Source of the DNA: Chitinispirillaceae bacterium
Lineage (GTDB): Bacteria; Fibrobacterota; Chitinivibrionia; Chitinivibrionales; Chitinispirillaceae
Reading direction: 5' to 3'
Assembly (NCBI GenBank): GCA_016932075.1
Contig: JAFGDP010000037.1
Coordinates: forward strand, 1-20,085
Length of the DNA stretch: 20,085 bases
This document shows, piece by piece, positions 7,934 to 15,401 of this stretch (positions are counted from its first letter, which is position 1; each line of letters opens with the position of its first letter). A program made the translations under genes and the position numbers. The notes below the pieces were generated by a model. That model saw only the letters and a list, made by a program, of their open reading frames with translations. It was not told the DNA's origin and did no database searches.

Positions 7934-8665
7934 ATGAAGAAAACAACGATACCGATCATTACGGCAACGCTTTTCGCCCTGAGTCTTATTGGCTGCTCGC
8001 ACATCACCGTGCTGCGGACCAAGGAGCTGAAAGCGCAGACCGACAGGCTCGGCGTGCAGATCGATTCGCTCAAACATGAGCTGCAGAAGAAGCAGGCGAC
8101 CCTGGACGAACTCCTGCGGCTGATCCGGGCCGACCAGCAGATACGCTTTACCGAAATAGACAAAAGGATCGCCGAGCTGTCAGGCAGCCTGTCGGAAAGC
8201 CAGTATCGGCTGTCGAAAATCGATGAAAAGACCGCCCACTTTCAGAAGCAGCTCCAGGCAAAGCTGGAGGCCGAATCCCTGGCGGTCCAGGCGAAAAAGG
8301 AGGAGATCCAGAAGCTGCTCCAGATCGCTTCGGGCGATTTCAACGCGGGCAGGTTCGACATCGCGATCAGCGGGTTTCAGGACGTCGCTTCGCGGTTCCC
8401 CGAAACGGACGAGGGGAAGGAGGCGCAGTTCTGGATTTCGGAATGTCACTACGCCAAACGGGACTATGGTGAGGCGGAAAAAGGGTACCTGCTCTATATC
8501 AAACAGAACCCCGAGGGTCCGAAGATCTGCGTGGCGCTGTACAAACTCGGGCTCACGTACGACAAACAGAAAAAGCGGAAATCAAAGGAGCTGGTCTGGA
8601 AAAAGCTCCTTGACAAGTGCCCGGACAGCGAGGAGGCGAAGCTGGTCGGGCCGGGAGGCGGCTGA
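7934..8665 (+). CDS. cpoB: CpoB/YbgF-like lipoprotein with coiled coil and TPR domain
   Basis: CpoB links the Tol machine to peptidoglycan synthesis during division. Here it appears to be a lipoprotein: the signal peptide ends in the lipobox LIGC with the lipidated cysteine at residue 21, and the following Ser is compatible with sorting to the outer membrane. Residues about 30-130 are charged and heptad-like, predicting a coiled coil. The region from about 135 to 235 holds TPR-type repeats (FNAGRFDIAISGFQDVASRFP, then YAKRDYGEAEKGYLLYIKQNP), as in the YbgF/BamD-like C-terminus. E. coli CpoB is a soluble periplasmic protein, but lipoprotein forms occur elsewhere. A GGAAGG site lies 10 bases before the ATG. 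Lipid anchoring could partly offset the missing Pal; that is inference. Confidence 0.85.
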   Translation: MKKTTIPIITATLFALSLIGCSHITVLRTKELKAQTDRLGVQIDSLKHELQKKQATLDELLRLIRADQQIRFTEIDKRIAELSGSLSESQYRLSKIDEKTAHFQKQLQAKLEAESLAVQAKKEEIQKLLQIASGDFNAGRFDIAISGFQDVASRFPETDEGKEAQFWISECHYAKRDYGEAEKGYLLYIKQNPEGPKICVALYKLGLTYDKQKKRKSKELVWKKLLDKCPDSEEAKLVGPGGG

Positions 8666-8701
8666 ACCGGTGACGCGACGGTATAGCGCGTTCGGGTATC
8701 G

Positions 8702-10087
8702 CTAACGCCTGACGACACTCATGCTGTCGCTGTAACTCCGGTTGTTCGTCGTCACCCGTACGACATAGGTTCCTGTCATAACAGGGGTCCCCGCATCGGC
8801 AAGCCCGTCCCACGAGATGAAACGGTCGCGTATTGCATCAAGCTTCCTGACCCGTTTCCCTTTCACGTCATAGACGGCGGCCGTCGAGATGCGCTCCGTG
8901 TCCGGGATGTGCAGCGACAGCGAAGCCGGCTGGTACTTTCCGTTCGCGAGATTGAACAGAACGACGCTATTGATACGGTTCAGATGCTTTTTTATCTCCC
9001 GTATGGACACGGGGTCGACAGGAACGAAATCAGTCAGTTGTGACGTTTGATAACCGAACTCGGTGAGAAAACGGTTGACAACGGTCGCATTATGCGAAGC
9101 CTGCATGACGGGTTCGCGAATTCTTTTTACCGTCAGATAATCGACCGCCGGTCCGAAGGTGCCCATGACGATGCGCGCGGGCGCCTGGTCCGGAACAACG
9201 GTGGGACCGCTGACGCTGGCAAAGAGCGAATCCAGGACGCACAGCTGCTGCCGCACCGGGTTGCCGCCGAGAATTGCGGCGCTTTTGTTGATATTGAACA
9301 GATAATTGGTGGAAGAACTGCCGTGGAGACCGTTAGGATCAAAGGTACCGGCATGGTTCTTCATGGTGAGCGTCGCGGTGCCGAATCCGCTGCTATGCCC
9401 TTTGTTTAACGCAAAATTAACAAGGATATCGACTGTTCCGTCCGCGATCTGCCGGGTACAGGCGGCGTTGCTCATGTTCGGTACCGGCGATGAAACCGTT
9501 CCCCCCAGCGAATCGCTTCTCGTGCTGACAACGATCCCGTCGGGAAGCTGACTCCTGCTGTCGTCGGAATTGTATTTGGGCTGCGACGAGCTTGTCGAAT
9601 AGGCATTATGACACCCGTCATAAATCACGATGTTGGCCGGTGTCACGCCGAGGGCAATCAACCGTCGCGCGATACCGTCAAGGAGAGCAATGCGGGGCAT
9701 GTTTCGGTATTCGATGCAATTGACCTTAAGCGCGACCTTGACCTGGTTCCACTCTTTTGACGCCGGTTTCCTGAATATGGCGGCCCATGCTTCGGCAGCG
9801 GTGCTTTTCTGCGCGAGCGTTTTTGCCATTTCATCCAGATTCATCTGCACGATTTCTTTGTTGACCGCCGCATTCTGGCTCGTAAAATCCCAGCGGGTAG
9901 GCGTGGATTTTATCATACGGGTGTCATGACAGCAGACGACGCGCAGGTTGTCGATCGCCGGATTGATCGCCATGCCATTGGTCCATCCGCCTGAAGACGC
10001 CTCGGATACTCCGTGGAGACCGCCAATAGCCAATCCCGCTGTCCCTGCCGCGCCTGACTTAAGAAAATCCCTTCGGCTGATTGCCAT
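8702..10087 (-). CDS. Tat-exported DUF362 protein with C-terminal FlgD-like Ig domain
   Basis: The 461-residue protein starts with a textbook twin-arginine signal, SRRDFLK at residues 4-10, followed by an Ala/Gly-rich segment to about residue 30, so it should be exported folded, perhaps with a cofactor. The central part, about 80-350, resembles DUF362: a VALKVN strand, a helix ending ALGVTPANIVIYDG, and a later NFALNKGHSSGFGTATLTMKN-type segment. The C-terminus, about 405-461, is a FlgD-like Ig domain: VYDVKGKRVRKL, then the ISWDG turn, then GTYVVRVTT. In FCB-group bacteria such tails are often found on surface or secreted proteins. A GAGGGG site (10093-10098) sits 5 bases before the ATG. The gene converges with cpoB with 36 bases between. 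Its substrate is unknown. Confidence 0.8.
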   Translation of the reverse strand: MAISRRDFLKSGAAGTAGLAIGGLHGVSEASSGGWTNGMAINPAIDNLRVVCCHDTRMIKSTPTRWDFTSQNAAVNKEIVQMNLDEMAKTLAQKSTAAEAWAAIFRKPASKEWNQVKVALKVNCIEYRNMPRIALLDGIARRLIALGVTPANIVIYDGCHNAYSTSSSQPKYNSDDSRSQLPDGIVVSTRSDSLGGTVSSPVPNMSNAACTRQIADGTVDILVNFALNKGHSSGFGTATLTMKNHAGTFDPNGLHGSSSTNYLFNINKSAAILGGNPVRQQLCVLDSLFASVSGPTVVPDQAPARIVMGTFGPAVDYLTVKRIREPVMQASHNATVVNRFLTEFGYQTSQLTDFVPVDPVSIREIKKHLNRINSVVLFNLANGKYQPASLSLHIPDTERISTAAVYDVKGKRVRKLDAIRDRFISWDGLADAGTPVMTGTYVVRVTTNNRSYSDSMSVVRR

Positions 10088-10100
10088 AAGAACCCCTCTA

Positions 10101-10112
10101 TTAAACGTTTAA
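10101..10112. promoter_or_regulatory. LacI-family-like operator palindrome
   Basis: TTAAACGTTTAA is a perfect 12-base palindrome with a central CG, the form typical of LacI/PurR-family operators. It lies just upstream of the ribosome site (10093-10098) of the minus-strand DUF362 gene, where a bound repressor could block transcription. No regulator gene of this family is in the window. An AT-rich palindrome of this length can also arise by chance. Confidence 0.35.
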
Positions 10113-10115
10113 AAT

Positions 10116-10131
10116 ATAATAAATTTATTAT
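10116..10131. repeat. 16-base perfect AT-only palindrome upstream of DUF362 gene
   Basis: ATAATAAATTTATTAT reads the same on both strands. It is 3 bases from the CG-centred palindrome at 10101-10112, inside the AT-rich 184-base spacer between the DUF362 and radical SAM genes. It could be part of the promoter region or a second protein site. Its sequence is simple, so chance is a real alternative. Confidence 0.4.
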
Positions 10132-10271
10132 AGTTATCCTGTATATACACTAAATATACGAAAATACTTGTCGTTTTATTTGAAATATATTCGTTTTCAA
10201 AATACGCGCGCTTCTTATTGGCGAAAGATTGGTAAAGAAAACGGAACTTGTGGCCGGAATCTTTTATACTA

Positions 10272-11258
10272 TTAAAAGCTCCGTGAGCCCTTTCCGGCGG
10301 GCAAGGGCCTCTGATATACCGCATATTTATACCACGCGTATTTCACCTTGGCAGCCAGTGACAGAAGAAACATCCGGTTGCGCAACAAGGTGTAGGAGGG
10401 ATCAAAGTAGCAGTTGATGTGGCAGCGTTCGCAGAACGGGTAGCGACCCTGACTGCGCGCAGCTTCGCTGCGCGCAGAACCTGTAAGCGCACCGGCCAGA
10501 TCGTTTTTCACGGGAACCATAGTGACCCGGTGGTGAAAGCAGGGGAGGGCGAGGGTGTTGTCCGGCAGGATCACGAGGGTCGAATCAACCGCGCGGCACA
10601 GCGGCTTCAGGGTATGATTTCCGCCCTGCGCGCGCAGCGTGAGATGCGCGCGGTTCAGATACACGCCGGGCCGTTGTGCGTACTTCATGGCACGACGGTG
10701 AACGGCTGGGTCAAGCGGGTCTTTTCCGGAGGTAGCGAATACCGGATCGAGGATGACCATGAGCCGTTTTTCACGGGCGAGACCGTACACCCCTTGGAAG
10801 GCGTCGATGTTCCGTTCGGTATAGGTAAACAGAAGGTCAGGCACGAGCCGGTTGGCCAACGCGATATCGATGCTGCTCATGACCTTGTGATACGATGCGC
10901 AGCCCCGTATCGCATCGTGCAGCTCAGGCGTGTCGGCGTCGATGCTGAAATGGAGCAGGTCGATCATGCCGGCAAGTTCCTGGCAGCGCTGCGGGAAAAG
11001 AATGCAGTTGGTGGTGACCGAGGTGATGTATCCGAGGCGTTTTGCCGAGGCCAGGAACGCCGGAAGATCCGGATGCAGCAGCGGTTCTCCGCCGGTGAAG
11101 TCCACAAACCTGCTTCCTGCTCTCCTGGCATGGTTAAGGTTACCGATTACGTCGGCATGGCGCGCGTCCCGTTGCTGCGGCTCCTTCCATATGTCGCAGA
11201 AGGCGCACCGTGCATTGCAGCGTGTCGTAATAAAATAGTGCAGCAGAAGCGGCTTCAT
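10272..11258 (-). CDS. Radical SAM enzyme with SPASM-like C-terminal cysteines
   Basis: The protein begins with an iron-sulfur and SAM-binding domain: CNARCAFC gives the CxxxCxxC cluster ligands Cys14, Cys18 and Cys21, and GGEP at 56-59 is the SAM-binding motif. A second set of cysteines (221, 240, then CxxCxxxC at 276, 279 and 283) suggests one auxiliary cluster of SPASM or twitch type. The last 40 residues are basic and aromatic and might associate with a membrane surface. At 328 residues it is of ordinary size. Its ATG abuts the stop of the glycosyltransferase upstream (TGAATG), so the two are probably translated together. The substrate is not predictable. A role in modifying a glycolipid or surface polymer is inference from the partner gene. 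Confidence 0.85.
   Translation of the reverse strand: MKPLLLHYFITTRCNARCAFCDIWKEPQQRDARHADVIGNLNHARRAGSRFVDFTGGEPLLHPDLPAFLASAKRLGYITSVTTNCILFPQRCQELAGMIDLLHFSIDADTPELHDAIRGCASYHKVMSSIDIALANRLVPDLLFTYTERNIDAFQGVYGLAREKRLMVILDPVFATSGKDPLDPAVHRRAMKYAQRPGVYLNRAHLTLRAQGGNHTLKPLCRAVDSTLVILPDNTLALPCFHHRVTMVPVKNDLAGALTGSARSEAARSQGRYPFCERCHINCYFDPSYTLLRNRMFLLSLAAKVKYAWYKYAVYQRPLPAGKGSRSF
10453..10477. repeat. Perfect 11-base-pair hairpin inside the radical SAM gene
   Basis: CTGCGCGCAGC (10453-10463) and GCTGCGCGCAG (10467-10477) are exact complements around a 3-base loop. The hairpin lies in the coding sequence for about residues 261-269, in a stretch rich in Ser, Ala and Arg just before the auxiliary cluster cysteines. 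It is intragenic and does not break the reading frame. Confidence 0.7.
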
Positions 11259-12383
11259 TCAGAGGGGACGTCCCTTCCAGGCAATGGCAGGCCTGAAAAC
11301 AAGCGCCGGAACAATAACAACCATTTCCAGGAGCAGAAAAAGATAATACGGCCAGAAGAGCAGCGGACTCTCTTTTGACCGGATAGTCTTGAATGAAACA
11401 ATGATGAAGAGCCAGGTCAGGAGCAGATTTGCCAGAACGATCAGGGTGAGCGTGCCTGAAAGCAGGTTGAACAGAAGCGCGATAAAGAGAGTATTCTGGA
11501 TGATTAAGGCTATGCCTGAAACAATGAGCGCTTTATTCTTCCGGAAACCGCCGTATGCCCAGCGTAAAAGCTGCTGCAGGTAGTCGACGAGCCCGGAGCA
11601 GGGGTCCGTTGTTGCACTCGGTGCAAAGGGACGCGTTGCAGTCACCCGCAGCCGGTGTTTCCAAAACGCCGCGAGCAGATCACAATCCTCAACAATACTG
11701 TGCCCGATACCGGAATGGCCGCCGACCGAATGATAAGAGTTTTTCGCGATCAACAGGTTGTTCCCCATGCAGGAACCGGGTAATCCGGTGCGCACAAAGG
11801 CATGGGCTACGCTAAAAAGCGCTTCAAGCTGGAACGACTGAAACCATGAGAAGAGCGTCTGCCTCTTGTCGCTACGTTTTATCGTGTGGCCGAATACCAT
11901 GGCAATATCGGGCGCTGCCCCGGCCGCGAGCGAGGAGAGCCAATGCGGCGCAAGCTGCATATCTGCATCGGTGAGGGCAATCCAATCGTATGCGGAAGCA
12001 CGTATTCCCGTATCAAGCGCCTGCTGTTTGGATGTAAGGGGTGAATCATTGGAATAGTGCAAATCGATAACGGTCAGAGGAAATTTGGACGGAACAGTAT
12101 TTATTGTATGATCGTAATTGTCTGAAGAGCAGTCATTTACAAGGATCACTTCAACCGGTTTATCGTATGATTGATTGTTGATTGATTCAATAAGTCTGGG
12201 AAGATTGCGTGCTTCATTCCTGAATGGAATTACTATCGATATTCCTGATATGCCTGCGTCGTTTCCGGGTTGTCGTTTAGCCGGACGCAGCACCCCGAAA
12301 ATAAGAACACCAACAAGGCCTGCATAAACGCATGAAATCGCGATGAGCAGAAAATGGATAGAAATTATGGTTATCTGGGTCAT
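11259..12383 (-). CDS. Membrane glycosyltransferase family 2
   Basis: This should transfer a sugar from a nucleotide-sugar to an acceptor at the inner membrane. An N-terminal helix (about 5-31) precedes a GT-A domain with ISIVIPFRNEARNL (48-61), ILVNDCSSD (80-88), the DxD metal site Asp139/Asp141, an acidic base pair Glu232/Asp233 and QxxRW at 271-275. Helices follow at about 286-310, 313-333 and 343-365. The DxD, ED and QxxRW set is that of processive and related family-2 enzymes such as cellulose or hyaluronan synthases. Here the protein is only 374 residues and lacks a PilZ domain. It precedes and abuts the radical SAM gene. Acceptor and sugar are unknown; glycolipid or polysaccharide synthesis is plausible. 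Confidence 0.88.
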   Translation of the reverse strand: MTQITIISIHFLLIAISCVYAGLVGVLIFGVLRPAKRQPGNDAGISGISIVIPFRNEARNLPRLIESINNQSYDKPVEVILVNDCSSDNYDHTINTVPSKFPLTVIDLHYSNDSPLTSKQQALDTGIRASAYDWIALTDADMQLAPHWLSSLAAGAAPDIAMVFGHTIKRSDKRQTLFSWFQSFQLEALFSVAHAFVRTGLPGSCMGNNLLIAKNSYHSVGGHSGIGHSIVEDCDLLAAFWKHRLRVTATRPFAPSATTDPCSGLVDYLQQLLRWAYGGFRKNKALIVSGIALIIQNTLFIALLFNLLSGTLTLIVLANLLLTWLFIIVSFKTIRSKESPLLFWPYYLFLLLEMVVIVPALVFRPAIAWKGRPL

Positions 12384-12397
12384 GGCATCTCTGTAAA

Positions 12398-12426
12398 AAT
12401 AGTTTTGGCGTTCAATGCTATTTCAA
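12398..12426 (-). promoter_or_regulatory. Candidate sigma70-type promoter for the glycosyltransferase gene
   Basis: On the minus strand TTGAAA (12421-12426) and ACTATT (12398-12403) are separated by 17 bases, a good spacing. The implied transcript would start only a few bases before the ATG at 12383, and no clear ribosome site is visible. The -10 box is weak, so this is tentative. The 113-base region must also hold the divergent acpS promoter, which I cannot place. Confidence 0.25.
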
Positions 12427-12496
12427 TAGGCTATAGCATGGGATTAATCATTTATTTTCCCTGCAGGCACAAAACCAAGGGTAAAGGTATCGCACC

Positions 12497-12892
12497 ATGA
12501 TCATCGGCATTGGGACCGATATTGCATCCATAGCACGCATGCGCAGCATGATCAAACGGTACGGTTGCCGTTTCCTTGAAAGGGTATTCACCCGCTCTGA
12601 AATAGCGTACTGCACGAGAATGGCTGATCCGGCAGTGCATTTTGCAGCGCGCTGGGCCGCAAAAGAGGCGTTTTACAAGGCCCTGCCTGATTCACTGCAG
12701 AAACAGAGCTCATGGAAAAGCATTCAGGTTACCACCATCCCGGGAACACGAAGACCGAATATCGAGATTCCGGACCGGAACCTGCAGGAACAATGCCAAA
12801 GAACAGGGATTTCCTCAATACACTGTTCTCTCAGCCATGAACAGGATGGCTACAGTGTCGCCTTTGTGGTGCTGGAGGGGAAACTGAATTGA
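12497..12892 (+). CDS. acpS: Holo-[acyl-carrier-protein] synthase
   Basis: AcpS transfers 4'-phosphopantetheine from CoA to a serine of acyl carrier protein, activating fatty acid synthesis. The family motifs are complete: IGIGTDI near the N-terminus with metal ligand Asp8, FAARWAAKEAFYKAL at 49-63 with Glu57, and the CSLSHE motif near the C-terminus. Asp8 and Glu57 match the Mg-binding residues Asp9 and Glu58 of E. coli AcpS. The 131 residues are a normal length. An AAAGG site at 12483-12487 lies 9 bases before the ATG. The gene stands alone on this strand, divergent from the glycosyltransferase pair. Confidence 0.95.
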   Translation: MIIGIGTDIASIARMRSMIKRYGCRFLERVFTRSEIAYCTRMADPAVHFAARWAAKEAFYKALPDSLQKQSSWKSIQVTTIPGTRRPNIEIPDRNLQEQCQRTGISSIHCSLSHEQDGYSVAFVVLEGKLN

Positions 12893-13069
12893 AGATTGCT
12901 GAACGATGATTGAAGAATAATATAGGCACTTTAGGCTATTGCTGAGCATGAATCGCTAGGCCACCATTTTTCTTGGCTTTTCCGGTCTGTAATCATCAAT
13001 CGCCAATGAGAATCTGATTTGCTATTGCTGTTATTAAATCCGCAATCATCAATCCGAAATCCGCAATAT
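12893..13069. other. Repeat-rich spacer between convergent acpS and HD-GYP genes
   Basis: This 177-base convergent spacer has no credible gene. Its right part (13037-13068) holds inverted, degenerate copies of the GATTGCG-type repeat, and GATTG-like words also occur near 12896-12915 and 12990-13015. A 10-base direct repeat GCTATTGCTG is at 12935-12944 and 13021-13030. No clear intrinsic terminator is visible for either gene. Confidence 0.6.
13037..13068 (-). repeat. GATTGCG-type dispersed repeat, inverted patch 3
   Basis: Read on the minus strand, the patch is ATTGCGGATT, then TCGGATTGATGATTGCGGATT, the same word family as the plus-strand patches at 7696-7720 and 7812-7829. It starts immediately beyond the HD-GYP stop. 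The recurrence in separate intergenic gaps within one window supports a dispersed family and argues against chance. Confidence 0.65.
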
Positions 13070-14458
13070 TCAGAATCCTTCCATGATATCAACGGAGGCA
13101 TACGATTCCAGCGGCAGGGTCCGCGCAATCGAGACATTCAGCTCCCGGGACAGGTCGATCTGGTAGATTTCTGCATGCGGCAGGTACGTTCCTCTTTCGT
13201 CGATAAGCACGCTGATGACCGGCTTGTTCAGCGATTCCCGGTTGGAATGCACCACTTTTGCGATGCGCCGGTCATTGAGTTCCACCAGGCTTCCCACCGG
13301 AAAAAGCGACACATATTCTAAAAACGCACGGACAGCATCGGCGGGGATCAGCTTTTTTCGAGACATCTGGACGATTTTCACTACCGCTTCGCTGGGAGTA
13401 TAGGGCGGCCTGTGGGGCCGTATCGAAGTGAGTGCCTCGTAAATATCGGCGACCTGCACCATTTTCGCGTACCGGTGTATCAGTGTGCTTTTGCGCTGGC
13501 GCGGATATCCGGTCGAGTTTTCCCGTTCATGCACCTGGTACGTTATAAAAGGAATCCGTTCAGGCATGTTTTTAAGGTTCTGGAGCAGATAGAGCCCCAG
13601 TACCGGGTGTTTCTGTATTTCCACCCACTCCTGATCGGTAAGCCGGCCGTGTTTCATGCGGAGCGGGCCGGGAAGAAGCAGCATGCCGATGTCATGCACC
13701 AGAGCGCCCATCCCGATTTCAAGGACCTGCTTTTCACTATACCCGTACGAAGTCGCAACATTGATGGCAAGCAGGCATACATTAAGAGAATGATGGAAAA
13801 GATAGTCGCCATTATTGTCCGGCTTGCTCTGCGAAATGTTAAGAAGGATATTGCGGTCGGAAATGAAAATATCGAGAAACTGCCTGACGATCTCTTCGAC
13901 CGCACGCGCATCGGCATTGTTGTTGCGCGCCAGAAGCCGGAGCAGGTTTTTTACCTCCTGAAGCGATACGCGGTATACCTCATGTACGTCATGCTTGTAG
14001 CGTTCCGGGCGGCCGGCGACCATGATCTGCTCTGTCCTGTTCCGCAGCGGTGTCCCCATGGGACGGTCGAGGGAGGTTCCCCGCACGAGTTTGTTATCGA
14101 GCAAAACAGGGATCCTGCTCCTGTTGAGTTTGTTGAGACCGGCCCTGCCCTGTTCAAGGTTGAATATGTCGATATCATCCCGGCGATTGGCTGCATCGAG
14201 AAGGGTGCTAAAAAGCCGTTCGGACTCGCCGGTCACTATGCCCCCTGATTGGTCCGATACCGCCGTACCGCAGCCCGTGGTTTCGCCAGCCTGAACCGGC
14301 GAGGTAAACAGGTCGAAATTGTTCCTCTGTTCAAGCATTTTGAGATGACGGAGGGTGATGGTTGCTCCCTGCGGTATGAGCAGCTCGCCCTTATGACTGT
14401 AGTAATCGCATGGTGCGGTCGAGTCCGGGCGCAGGGAAGAAAGGGGGATTGCAGGCAT
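13070..14458 (-). CDS. HD-GYP domain protein with degenerate GYP motif
   Basis: HD-GYP proteins usually hydrolyse cyclic-di-GMP. Here an N-terminal region of about 190 residues of unknown type precedes the HD-GYP domain (about 195-375), and a small beta-rich C-terminal domain (about 385-462) of a kind seen in other HD-GYP proteins follows. HHSLN (222-226), His255-Asp256, His284 and Asp338 are kept. The usual HDIGK is HDIGM, and the usual HHExxDGxGYP is VHERENSTGYP (309-319). One family metal-ligand position (the first His of HHE) is therefore Val, and the Asp is Asn. Catalysis may be altered or lost, leaving binding or a regulatory role. No ribosome site is visible before the ATG. EamA lies upstream with 103 bases between. 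Confidence 0.85.
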   Translation of the reverse strand: MPAIPLSSLRPDSTAPCDYYSHKGELLIPQGATITLRHLKMLEQRNNFDLFTSPVQAGETTGCGTAVSDQSGGIVTGESERLFSTLLDAANRRDDIDIFNLEQGRAGLNKLNRSRIPVLLDNKLVRGTSLDRPMGTPLRNRTEQIMVAGRPERYKHDVHEVYRVSLQEVKNLLRLLARNNNADARAVEEIVRQFLDIFISDRNILLNISQSKPDNNGDYLFHHSLNVCLLAINVATSYGYSEKQVLEIGMGALVHDIGMLLLPGPLRMKHGRLTDQEWVEIQKHPVLGLYLLQNLKNMPERIPFITYQVHERENSTGYPRQRKSTLIHRYAKMVQVADIYEALTSIRPHRPPYTPSEAVVKIVQMSRKKLIPADAVRAFLEYVSLFPVGSLVELNDRRIAKVVHSNRESLNKPVISVLIDERGTYLPHAEIYQIDLSRELNVSIARTLPLESYASVDIMEGF

Positions 14459-14561
14459 GTTTATAAATATAAAGACACTTTTGTGAGAAAGGCGGTTCTA
14501 ATCAACGGTGCTACGCGGCGTCAGGCGAGGCAATGAAACCCTGTGGGCGTATCACCGCCTG

Positions 14562-15401
14562 TTACCGGTGTTTTATCGTACAAAGCAACGTGGTGCACAG
14601 GATAATCGCTCCGCCCGCGATAGTGCGCATGTCCGGTATCTCGTGGAGAATGAGCAGGGCAAGAACAATGCCGTACACCGGTTCGAGGGAAGCCACGACT
14701 GATGCGGTGTGCGCGCGGACACGGGTCAGTGAGTGGATAAAGAGCGCATGCGCGAGTGCGGTGCAGAATACCCCAAGGGCAATGATCAGCGCAGTGTCGG
14801 CAAGGGTAAGCAGGGGGGGGTGCACGGCAAGGAACGGAAAAAAGCAGAGAAACGCTGTTCCGTTTTGAACAAATGCCAGCGTCTCGGGCCTGATTGTTCG
14901 CGAGAAATTACGGTTCATAAGGGCGAGAAGCGCGAAAGTGAACCCGGAAAAGGTGCCCCATAGAACTCCTCTGAAAACCGTATTGCCGAAATCAAACGAC
15001 GGAATGAGGAGTAGAACGCCTGCCATCACCGCAATCGCGGCCGCACTATCCCGCAGTCTAAGTTTTTCCCTGAAAACGAACGGTTCGAGAAAGGTCACGA
15101 ATAGGGGAAAGGTTGAAAAGGAGATCAATCCAATGGCCACGGTGGCGATCCGGATCGAATGAAAAAACGACCACCAGTGGACCGCGAGCACCATGCCTGA
15201 CAGCACAATGGCGGGCGCGGCGCGGCCGCTGACCTGCGGAAGGACCCGGGCATTGCGTTTCAGGACAAAGAGGAACGCACCGAGCGTGAGCGCGGCAAAC
15301 AAGGTCCTTCCTGCGACAATGATCATCGCCGGAAGGGCGATGAACTTACCGAACAGTCCTGCGCACCCGAAAAGAAGTACGGCACAGTGAAGGTAGAACA
15401 T
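14562..15401 (-). CDS. EamA/DMT-family membrane transporter
   Basis: The 279 residues are almost wholly hydrophobic and form about ten membrane helices in two EamA repeats, roughly residues 1-130 and 140-277. Typical features are the GRTLFAALTLGAF segment after helix one, the LISFSTFPLFVTFLEPFVFREKL segment closing the first repeat, and SLEPVYGIVLALLILHE closing the second. Members export or import small metabolites, amino acids, nucleosides or sugar conjugates, and the sequence alone does not give the substrate. The start overlaps the stop of the SIS gene by one base (TAATG), so the two are translated together. A link to the product or substrate of that SIS protein is a reasonable guess. Confidence 0.88.
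   Translation of the reverse strand: MFYLHCAVLLFGCAGLFGKFIALPAMIIVAGRTLFAALTLGAFLFVLKRNARVLPQVSGRAAPAIVLSGMVLAVHWWSFFHSIRIATVAIGLISFSTFPLFVTFLEPFVFREKLRLRDSAAAIAVMAGVLLLIPSFDFGNTVFRGVLWGTFSGFTFALLALMNRNFSRTIRPETLAFVQNGTAFLCFFPFLAVHPPLLTLADTALIIALGVFCTALAHALFIHSLTRVRAHTASVVASLEPVYGIVLALLILHEIPDMRTIAGGAIILCTTLLCTIKHR

Noticed and set aside
10419..11378. 319-residue plus-strand open frame opposite the radical SAM and glycosyltransferase genes
   Set aside because: The minus-strand genes carry all recognisable motifs (CxxxCxxC, GGEP, DxD, QxxRW). The antisense frame has none and crosses the junction of two real genes.
13412..14248. 278-residue plus-strand open frame opposite the HD-GYP gene
   Set aside because: The HD-GYP reading is supported by conserved motifs. 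The antisense frame has no motif, no ribosome site and no family resemblance.
14459..14561. Leaderless promoter for the HD-GYP gene (TATATT close to the ATG)
   Set aside because: A TATATT box lies 7 bases before the ATG and no ribosome site is visible, but no acceptable -35 element is found at normal spacing, so I did not list it.
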